Origin: a virus
Virus record (IMG/VR): IMGVR_UViG_3300031280_000163
Location: 1 to 21,370 of that record
Direction: 5' to 3' (one strand)
Length of the DNA stretch: 21,370 nt
Shown piece by piece: positions 15,103 through 21,370 of the stretch; the stretch's first letter is position 1, and every line of letters begins with the position of its first letter. Below the pieces are notes generated by a model. It was not told the origin of the DNA. It was given only the letters and a program-made list of their open reading frames with translations, and did no database searches. The position numbers and the translations under genes were made by a program.

Positions 15103-16722
15103 TTATCCTCCTAATATTCCTTTAGTTTTCAATTCAGTTATTAACTCTCCCAGCACATCACATATCTCATCTACCGTAGTAACGTCAGCATCAAGAACTT
15201 TATCCAAAACATGATTAGTAATAGTCCAACCAGTAGATTGAACGGTAGGAGTCTCTCCAAAAAATCCAACTTTCCCTAAAGCGTTACTCATCATTAGCAT
15301 AGAATTTTCACTTGCATCAACCGAAATTGCATTATAAGTTGCAGCTTTAACAAGAAAATCGGCTATTACCAAATCAGATCCATTATAATTAACTATCAAT
15401 CCGTAGCCAATACGAGACTGGCCTGCAGTCGCATCAGAGAATCTACCGGCCCCAGCCACATCCAAATCATAGGCGGGGGATGGTACATTTATACCTACTT
15501 GAGAATTAAGTTGATCTATTGTTACACACTGGCCTAATAATATTCCATTATCAGTAATATATTCATCAATAGTATCTACAAATATTGTAGCATCAATTTT
15601 TATATCATCCCCAGTAACGGCAGGATATAAAAATGGATCTCCAACAACATCTCGTAACCAATGCCCTGATGTTACAGCTGATAATGGAAGCCAAGTAATA
15701 CCTCCCCCATCTCGTACCATTACGTCATCTTGCGTAGCAGTAGTGTAATCCGGAATACGATCCAACGTAGATTTATTACTATGGCTATGAAGCTCACTAA
15801 GATCCGGAAGATCTACCAAACTATTATAACTATGCTCAGTAAGATCGGCTAAATTATGATTGTGTGTATTAAGAGATCTAGTCTCAATGTTTGCCAGGAG
15901 TGCAGCATCCAATGCATCTACCTCTATAGACGTATAATATGGAGATGGATCAAATACCAAGGCGCCATCATACCAAAGTGACCCCGCTGGAGCTGTAAGA
16001 AGATCCAACACCGCTTTATTAGAATGTGTGTGAAGTTCTGTCAAAACCCTTTGCTCTACAAGACCTGTGGAAGCATTTCGTGCCAAGACTGGTACTGTTT
16101 CATCTGCAGCAGTAACTGGAACTGTTGGAATATTTAAATAACCAATGGATGTAAGTATAAGTGCAGGACTCCCATCAACCGTGAATCCTAAAGTATTGGC
16201 AGTTGGGCGATACATTCCTGTATTCTGGTCCGTATAGAAAGTATATGCAGGAGTAGTTGCTGAAGTAGTGGCATCCAAAGTATTAATCATAGGAGCATTA
16301 TCCTGAGCTCCCCGTAAATGACCGCGTCGTATAAATACACTATTGCGATCCTGCACATAAATACCCATGGTAGTGCTATCAGATGCATAAATAAGTTGAG
16401 TCCCGGGACCCATCATATAACCAGCAGTCGAATAAATCTTACCAAGCACCCCAAACTCTTCATCATATGATTGGGCAGTCTTGCCTACCATTACTTTATC
16501 TGATAAAACTTTTGGATATAAGGTACCTATATTGGCGTCACGATCCCAATATCCTTCGAGAGATGGTGTAGGTGTACCAGGCTTCTTGGGAGTCCCACAT
16601 CCTAGATCCATATCATCTATAATAATAGTATTCGGATCAAGATTATCCTGAACACGTATACTACCGTCCCAATCAGGTTCGTTAGCTATTGATATATCAG
16701 TTGGTACACATTTTCTGGCCAT
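15103..16722 (-). CDS. Tail fibre-like protein with HxH motifs
   Basis: I place the start at the ATG at 16720-16722 (MARKCVPTDIS), giving 539 residues. A longer reading would need a TTG at 16740 that overlaps the previous stop, while the ATG leaves a 5-nt gap and fits the M-A starts of the neighbouring genes. Repeated HxH motifs lie at about 231/233 (LHTHSNK), 287/289 (THNHN) and 312/314 (LHSHSNK). In T4 fibre tips and other trimeric fibres such histidines bind metal along the trimer axis. Fibre-type segments include MYRPTANTLGFTVDG and GINVPSPAYDLDVAG. The C-terminus ends in a helical part (VDEICDVLGELITELK). It is probably a trimeric tail fibre or baseplate-linked fibre. Confidence 0.8.
   Translation of the reverse strand: MARKCVPTDISIANEPDWDGSIRVQDNLDPNTIIIDDMDLGCGTPKKPGTPTPSLEGYWDRDANIGTLYPKVLSDKVMVGKTAQSYDEEFGVLGKIYSTAGYMMGPGTQLIYASDSTTMGIYVQDRNSVFIRRGHLRGAQDNAPMINTLDATTSATTPAYTFYTDQNTGMYRPTANTLGFTVDGSPALILTSIGYLNIPTVPVTAADETVPVLARNASTGLVEQRVLTELHTHSNKAVLDLLTAPAGSLWYDGALVFDPSPYYTSIEVDALDAALLANIETRSLNTHNHNLADLTEHSYNSLVDLPDLSELHSHSNKSTLDRIPDYTTATQDDVMVRDGGGITWLPLSAVTSGHWLRDVVGDPFLYPAVTGDDIKIDATIFVDTIDEYITDNGILLGQCVTIDQLNSQVGINVPSPAYDLDVAGAGRFSDATAGQSRIGYGLIVNYNGSDLVIADFLVKAATYNAISVDASENSMLMMSNALGKVGFFGETPTVQSTGWTITNHVLDKVLDADVTTVDEICDVLGELITELKTKGILGG
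15107..15112 (-). promoter_or_regulatory. Consensus Shine-Dalgarno site AGGAGG for the gene at 14788-15099
   Basis: AGGAGG on the minus strand ends 7 nt before the ATG at 15097-15099, an ideal spacing. It lies inside the last Leu-Gly-Gly codons of the upstream fibre gene. Other starts in the window have A/T-rich DNA instead, so this may be functional or a by-product of the Gly-Gly codons. Confidence 0.45.
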
Positions 16723-16727
16723 TATTT

Positions 16728-17183
16728 CTATATTATGCAATTTAACATGCCAAGCTCTGTATTAATTGATCCGACCTTTTCCTGGGTAGTTGAATCCTCT
16801 ACAACATCACGATCTGTAATACCGGCTTCGTCTTCTGTAACCCCATCATCCGAAATTTTCGTATCAACAGTTCCCTGAACTTCATTCAAAATATCCTGGT
16901 CAGTAACCGCCTTAGCAACGCTCCCAGGAGATCCTTCTACTACTGGAGTATCACCCACACCTTTGGAGATCGTCCCTCCTGAGGCTTCTATTGGCTTATC
17001 CCCAGCGATAATGGTAGAAATAGTAGCGTCTTCCCCTTCTGTAACGCCCTCTGCTCCAATTTCTGTTTGCACTATGCCATCTTCAGCATCATCGACCACA
17101 ACGCCAGTATCATTAAGAGGGACAATATTCTCAGTAATGTCCCCCTTAGTAAATGGTTGTTCTGGTCCATATATGTCAGGCAT
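16728..17183 (-). CDS. Acidic low-complexity protein in the virion module
   Basis: I place the start at the ATG at 17181-17183 (MPDIYGPEQPF), which shares TAATG with the upstream stop. A longer reading would start at a TTG at 17240 inside the previous gene. The 151-residue product is strongly acidic (about 18 Asp and 15 Glu against 6 Lys and 1 Arg) and dominated by Gly, Val, Thr, Ile and Asp. Its only aromatic residues are Y5 and F11, and there is one cysteine near the end. A loosely repeated GVTE-x-E-D unit occurs around residues 46-51 and again around 115-121. It looks disordered or made of short beta repeats. I do not recognise a family; a structural or decoration role is suggested only by its neighbours. 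Confidence 0.7.
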   Translation of the reverse strand: MPDIYGPEQPFTKGDITENIVPLNDTGVVVDDAEDGIVQTEIGAEGVTEGEDATISTIIAGDKPIEASGGTISKGVGDTPVVEGSPGSVAKAVTDQDILNEVQGTVDTKISDDGVTEDEAGITDRDVVEDSTTQEKVGSINTELGMLNCII

Positions 17184-17410
17184 TATGATTTGATTATAAG
17201 CTTCCCTTCCAGTCTGGCTTTTTCGTCGGCTGTGAACCAAGCATCCACATTGGCATTAGCCAGGATATCCAGAATCATCTTCCGGTTCCACAATTCCATC
17301 CAACTTAAGTTACCGCTCAAAGATCCTTGCTGGTGAATCCCGAACGTATCGTGATTGGCCTGCTTGGTAACATCGCGAGCATATCGTTCTTCTGCTGTTT
17401 GATTAGCCAT
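17183..17410 (-). CDS. Small hypothetical protein in the virion module
   Basis: This 75-residue protein is of unknown family. The N-terminal half is polar and charged (MANQTAEERYARDV). The middle has SGNLSWMELWNRKMILDILAN, likely a helix, and the rest (DAWFTADEKARLEGKL) is also helical. It starts with the M-A pair seen in most neighbouring virion genes, overlaps the end of the homing endonuclease gene by 8 nt (ATGGCTAA) and overlaps the next start by 1 nt. A virion or assembly role is inference from context. Confidence 0.65.
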   Translation of the reverse strand: MANQTAEERYARDVTKQANHDTFGIHQQGSLSGNLSWMELWNRKMILDILANANVDAWFTADEKARLEGKLIIKS

Positions 17411-17921
17411 TTGTTTTTATTTTTTTAAAAGTTAATCCTTTTGCGTGATTACATTCTCCAGTTAAAACACGGTGAATAGCCGCTCTATGAACACCACAGA
17501 TCCTAGCCGCCTCCGTCATAGATGAATGAAAAGATTTAAACTCGCCTGTTTTGTAATCGTATACATCAATTAATACCGGTTTCATCCCGGCGTTTGGTGA
17601 TTTGTGTTTTAATCCTATACGAAATGCATGTAATATATTTTCAGATCGTGTAGACCACTCCAAATTAGATTTATCATTATTAGCTTTATTACCGTCCTTA
17701 TGATTGACTTCATGCTTATTTTCGGGGTTAGGAATGAAAGCTGCAGCAACTAATCTAGCAATATATTTCTGATGTCGTTTTCCATATTTCTGTAAAACTA
17801 CCCTATGATAACCTAAATAGTGTATAAGCGGCTTCAAATATAGTTTTCTTCTTAAACTATATACCCTCCCATCAGATATAACTTCATAGTCCTCAAATCC
17901 TTCTATTACTTTTTTCTCCAT
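17403..17921 (-). CDS. HNH homing endonuclease (free-standing, NUMOD4-HNH-NUMOD1)
   Basis: This 172-residue protein has the architecture of phage homing endonucleases. A NUMOD4-type segment (about 7-22, GFEDYEVISDGRVYSL) comes first. The HNH core is at about 50-90, with ARLVAAAF, then HEVNHKDGNKANND (H70, H74, D76, N78) and NLEWST (86-91). A C-terminal NUMOD1/helix-turn-helix DNA-binding module (about 116-168) holds TEAARICGVHRAAIHRVL. Such enzymes cut the cognate site in phages lacking the gene and so spread it by repair. It sits between two virion genes, 11 nt after the upstream stop and 8 nt into the next start. Unlike its virion neighbours it does not start with M-A, which fits a later insertion. 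Confidence 0.92.
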   Translation of the reverse strand: MEKKVIEGFEDYEVISDGRVYSLRRKLYLKPLIHYLGYHRVVLQKYGKRHQKYIARLVAAAFIPNPENKHEVNHKDGNKANNDKSNLEWSTRSENILHAFRIGLKHKSPNAGMKPVLIDVYDYKTGEFKSFHSSMTEAARICGVHRAAIHRVLTGECNHAKGLTFKKIKTNG

Positions 17922-17932
17922 AATTTTAAATT

Positions 17933-18673
17933 CTAATAACCATATTTTATGGCGATTTCCTTGGACATATTGATATTGGCGTTAACCTCATCCCAGGCAT
18001 CCACATTCATAAGAACCGGGATAGCATTCATAGCCTGGCAAAGTCTTACAGCATCGATCCAATAAGGATCTCTAAACAATTGTTCCCATGCACATCCAAT
18101 ATCATTGTTCACACAATTCGCAATGTACTCCAGACGGGCCCATAATTCAGCCATATCACTGGTAATGGTTACATTCTTTGTCAATTGATACTTGGCCGGT
18201 AAATCATCCATACTGGTTACAACTTCCCAATAGGTTGGGGAAGATGCCGGGATATTTGAAGCAGAATTTTGTAAACATTTATATATTATTCCCAAATGAA
18301 CTACATATGGAGTAGTAGCTACCAGATATGAATAACCTGTGCCCCATGTGGGAAGGGCAAATAATTCTATGATATACCTGCCGTCTCCAGTGGTATATGA
18401 ATATGCGGTTGACATTGGCAAAACAGATCCATTCGGGACCGGTAAAGTAACATCACCATCAGTAGGATACTCTGACGAAAATAAATACACAGTACCGGTA
18501 GGGAGGGTAATCCTCATTTTCCGGAATGCATCAAAATCCGTCTGACTGTGACCGGCTTCCGGAGAACCTTCATCATAATTTGAATGATCAACGATAGTCA
18601 TTACATCATTCGAATCTGTAATATCAGCCTGCTCGGTAGTCGGATTTGTTATTGAAATCTGGAAATTCGCCAT
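17933..18673 (-). CDS. Virion structural protein with CBM-like motif
   Basis: In this 246-residue protein, the first 120 residues are beta-rich and resemble a small adhesin or baseplate domain. Residues about 125-150 contain HLGIIYKCLQNSASNIP followed by SPTYWEVV, a pattern like carbohydrate-binding modules of the CBM5/12 (chitin-binding) type, where a Y-x-C turn precedes a conserved tryptophan. The C-terminal 80 residues are helical, with AELWARLEYIANCVNND and CAWEQLFRDPYWIDAVRL. I do not recognise a named family. It starts 36 nt after the upstream gene. A weak -7-like TATCTTTA at 18694-18701 has no matching -33 box. Position and composition suggest a tail or fibre component that may touch cell-surface glycans. 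Confidence 0.75.
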   Translation of the reverse strand: MANFQISITNPTTEQADITDSNDVMTIVDHSNYDEGSPEAGHSQTDFDAFRKMRITLPTGTVYLFSSEYPTDGDVTLPVPNGSVLPMSTAYSYTTGDGRYIIELFALPTWGTGYSYLVATTPYVVHLGIIYKCLQNSASNIPASSPTYWEVVTSMDDLPAKYQLTKNVTITSDMAELWARLEYIANCVNNDIGCAWEQLFRDPYWIDAVRLCQAMNAIPVLMNVDAWDEVNANINMSKEIAIKYGY

Positions 18674-18709
18674 AATTAATTAATTTTATTGTGTAAAGAT
18701 ACTACATTT

Positions 18710-21370
18710 CTACTTATTTTCCTGACGAAACTTTTTGACCTGACCGCCTGTGAGACCCTGCCTCTTACCTTTTTCTACGGCAGCTTTATCCTGACGGGCT
18801 TTTTCCCATGCGTCAGCGTCAAACATTTCGTGTATTTCAACCCCCGAATCATAATCCGGATCATATATACCCATACCCCGACGTACCGGCTTATCGGTCT
18901 CTCCGGCTGCTATGGCTTTGATATCATCAACGATATCAAATATCTGCTTAGCTTGGACCCCACATATCTGCCCCACGTGCTTACCAAGCTTCACGAGTTC
19001 ATCATTTCTTTTATCAATATCGCCCTCTTTATGATAGGCGGATGCGTTAACTAACTCATTAGCTATATTCTTTATCATCCCAACTATCGGTGACATAGTT
19101 TGCTTGTCGGCCCAAGGCTCCTTTCTAACAATAGATCCTATTACATCAGCCACTCTACCAAAATATGCTAAACCGCGAGTGTTACCAAGAGCAGCTGCCC
19201 ATACCAATTCATTCTTACCGGCCTTCTCTTCCGGATCTAGCATTAAACCATTTTCAGCCAGATTATACATAACCCCCATCAACACATGAGATAACATGAA
19301 ATTCTTAAAGTGTATCCCAGCGGCAGCCATATTACCTTGCTTAGCTGCTCGATATGTCAAATCAAGAGATTGAGTAGCTACCCTGTGAATCTGCCCAGCA
19401 CCTGAAGTAAACATGGCCATGGACCGGTTCAATGGATGACCGGTTCTCCATTTAGATATGTTGGAGATCCTGGTTGACTGCTGCGTAGCTTCACTCATTA
19501 ATGTCCATGTCTCAATGAACGGCTGCATAATTTTATCAAGCTCAGTCTCTTTAGTGGTATCATTTTCCTTAGCTAACCTTTCGGCTTCTTTATTTGCTTT
19601 GCTCCAGGATGTACCGGCTTTCCTCATCTTATCCATTACATACGCACCGCCGGCATTAACAATTGGAAACCGGTCACCGTACTTAATATTAGAAGATGCT
19701 ATCCGATCAATCTTATCTGCCGGTATAATATTAAACATTCGCTGAAGATTAATTCGTGCCCTCTGGCCAGCCTTTTTAAATAGGTTATCAGTATACTTAT
19801 AACTATCCCGCCTCCGAACAAAGTTCTGATCAGCATCCAGGGGAGCATGTCCCCTATCCGCTACAAACGGTTGCTTCTTCAGATACTGCTTAAGATCATA
19901 CCCTCCCGTGGTCATTAACATCTTTGCTATCCCAGTTCCCCAGTGGTAAGGGTCCATGTCAAGTAAATACATTGCAGAAGAAATAGTCTGCTTCAATCCA
20001 ACAGCCCTATTCAAATATAATATACCCTTACTCATCCGACGGATCATCCCATCCAATGGTTGCCATGTATCATTAAGTGTCTTCCCGGCCATTCTGTCAA
20101 TGAACCAATCGGCTGTTTCAACATAATTAGTACCGTGATGTTGGGCTATCATAGCCCGTACCTTAGGATCTTTGAATGTCTCATCAAGTCTCCTAACTGT
20201 CTCAGCCCAATTAGCATAATGCATTTGATCCTGCATATATTTATCATATACTTGCATCATATCCATATATACAAACGGATCTGTACTTCTACTACGCTCA
20301 ATATGATGATCACTGGTTACTCGGGTATGATATGATTGCTTATCCATTATGTCGCTGGAAGCTTTACTGAACTCGCCGGCCTCACGAATGAATGGCCAGT
20401 AATACTCCACCTCTCCCAAACTTACACCATTCTCAGCACGGTATACCGGTTGTACTTTAACATCATTATACTTATTCATATTGTCTCTCAGTTTTACTGC
20501 AAGCTTTTTAGTCCCGGGCTCTAGGAAACTTTCAAGTTGTTCAAATGATTTATCTGTCCAACCCATTCCATGTTCCTGAAATGGCTTACGAAATGTAACC
20601 TCTGCACCTTCCTGCTGTAAGGTTAACCATAGATGGCCAGCCTCATATTGACTAAGTGGTAATTCTTTCATTTTACCTTCTCCCAGGTCAATACTTAACA
20701 CATCCGGCTTTTGTATACGATTCTCTAAGCCTAAATCTTTTCTCCCCTTTTCTTTGTAACCAGTTAATTCATAAGCATCATTCATCATAGCTTTCTTAGT
20801 CTCAACAAATTCAGCCTTATCTCTGGCATGGGTTTCTTCTGACCTACTGACCCCGGGAATAAATTCCCTATTAAGTGGATCATTAAATACAATAGCCCTA
20901 TCGCCGGTCAGATCTCGAACAGAGGCCAGAGTACTTAAATAAGATTTGAAACTCATATCACCGGTTACCTTAAGTGGATGTCTGGTCTTTGGTTTCTTCT
21001 TCTCGGACCCGATCTGCATCTCTTCTCCAACCCTAGTAGCGTGTTCAAACATTAGATCCTTCCTGCGGTCTTTATCTTTTTTCCATGCTTCTCTCAATCT
21101 CTCAGAAGCCATACGATCTGTCTTCTTAAATTCTTTGATATTATCAAGCATAAACTTCAATTCCCCTGGTCCCTTAAGTCCAATAGTAGCATAATCTAGT
21201 TGCTCTTTCAATACTGCATCATCCAAAGTATAACCATTGGCATCAACATCCATGGGAATTTCTTCACCACGTTCTCTATCCTTAGTGTACCGCTCGGCCC
21301 GATCTTCAATCTTTCTTATTTCCTCCCAAGCTTTGGCACGAAATTCCGGATTAGTTAATCCCTCTTCTAC
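18710..21370 (-). CDS. Large virion or polyvalent-type protein, C-terminal part (partial)
   Basis: The frame is open to the right edge: no stop occurs between base 21370 and the stop at 18710, so an ATG at 21253 is probably internal and at least 886 residues belong to a longer protein. It is highly charged, with many Lys, Glu, Asp and Arg, and mostly helical. Around 19380-19500 a conserved-looking segment, WTLMSEATQQSTR then HPLNRSMAMF, resembles a motif found near the C-terminus of large polyvalent phage proteins. A hydrophobic stretch, MLSHVLMGVMYNLAENGLM (about 19245-19301), could be membrane-active. It could be an internal virion or ejection protein, or a polyvalent effector carried in the virion; I cannot tell which. 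Confidence 0.75.
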   Translation of the reverse strand, partial: VEEGLTNPEFRAKAWEEIRKIEDRAERYTKDRERGEEIPMDVDANGYTLDDAVLKEQLDYATIGLKGPGELKFMLDNIKEFKKTDRMASERLREAWKKDKDRRKDLMFEHATRVGEEMQIGSEKKKPKTRHPLKVTGDMSFKSYLSTLASVRDLTGDRAIVFNDPLNREFIPGVSRSEETHARDKAEFVETKKAMMNDAYELTGYKEKGRKDLGLENRIQKPDVLSIDLGEGKMKELPLSQYEAGHLWLTLQQEGAEVTFRKPFQEHGMGWTDKSFEQLESFLEPGTKKLAVKLRDNMNKYNDVKVQPVYRAENGVSLGEVEYYWPFIREAGEFSKASSDIMDKQSYHTRVTSDHHIERSRSTDPFVYMDMMQVYDKYMQDQMHYANWAETVRRLDETFKDPKVRAMIAQHHGTNYVETADWFIDRMAGKTLNDTWQPLDGMIRRMSKGILYLNRAVGLKQTISSAMYLLDMDPYHWGTGIAKMLMTTGGYDLKQYLKKQPFVADRGHAPLDADQNFVRRRDSYKYTDNLFKKAGQRARINLQRMFNIIPADKIDRIASSNIKYGDRFPIVNAGGAYVMDKMRKAGTSWSKANKEAERLAKENDTTKETELDKIMQPFIETWTLMSEATQQSTRISNISKWRTGHPLNRSMAMFTSGAGQIHRVATQSLDLTYRAAKQGNMAAAGIHFKNFMLSHVLMGVMYNLAENGLMLDPEEKAGKNELVWAAALGNTRGLAYFGRVADVIGSIVRKEPWADKQTMSPIVGMIKNIANELVNASAYHKEGDIDKRNDELVKLGKHVGQICGVQAKQIFDIVDDIKAIAAGETDKPVRRGMGIYDPDYDSGVEIHEMFDADAWEKARQDKAAVEKGKRQGLTGGQVKKFRQENK

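Noticed and set aside
18694-18701. TATCTTTA, one mismatch from the -7 consensus, before the gene at 17933-18673
   Set aside because: No TTG at the -33 position with 19-21 nt spacing.
1-21370. tRNA genes, CRISPR array, insertion sequence or integrase
   Set aside because: No cloverleaf, regularly spaced repeats, transposase or recombinase motifs were seen; a tRNA scan was not possible by eye with full sensitivity.

Overview
The window is a stretch of a tailed double-stranded DNA phage genome (or prophage), and it looks like a phage of Bacteroidota. All 22 genes I can support lie on the minus strand, packed head to tail with almost no free DNA, so transcription runs from base 21370 towards base 1. 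Three things point to a Bacteroidota host. Two promoter-like sites match the -33 TTTG / -7 TAnnTTTG pattern of that phylum, both with 20-nt spacers (7819-7850 and 1237-1268). Nearly all start codons are preceded by A/T-rich DNA without a Shine-Dalgarno sequence. Protein modules such as the fibre repeats and the PDTDTF-type N-terminus also look familiar from phages of that phylum, although I judged this by eye without a search. The host assignment is inference. Neither end of the phage genome is visible, and both outer genes are cut by the window.

Region 1 (21370-7861, read leftwards) is the virion module. It opens with the C-terminal 886 residues of a very large protein, possibly an internal or polyvalent virion protein. 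Next come a structural protein with a CBM-like motif, a free-standing HNH homing endonuclease, three small or acidic structural-type proteins, and a series of tail-fibre or tail-adhesin genes. The fibre genes include a protein with HxH motifs, a large protein with an Ig/transthyretin-like C-terminus, a 1273-residue fibre ending in a peptidase-S74 intramolecular chaperone, and a beta-propeller protein.

Region 2 (7860-6925) is a boundary zone. It has the clearest promoter in the window, a 13-bp palindrome where transcription should start, a small conserved-looking protein and two small membrane proteins that are candidates for a holin or other lysis accessory. No endolysin is visible.

Region 3 (6980-1) is the replication and nucleotide module: a DnaB-like helicase, a DnaG-like primase with a zinc finger and TOPRIM domain, an unknown protein, an HNH protein, a small basic protein, a deoxynucleoside monophosphate kinase and a UvsW-like SF2 helicase. 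A second promoter then precedes a Cys-rich small protein and the N-terminal half of a family-A-type DNA polymerase with a UDG-like domain fused to its 3'-5' exonuclease. Together these genes supply unwinding, priming, synthesis, branch processing and dNTP precursors.

Gene junctions are mostly overlapping (TAATG, ATGA and an 8-nt ATGnnTAA/TAG type), which suggests translational coupling. No tRNA, CRISPR array, insertion sequence, integrase or convincing hairpin terminator was seen. No gene-free stretch exceeds 76 bases.
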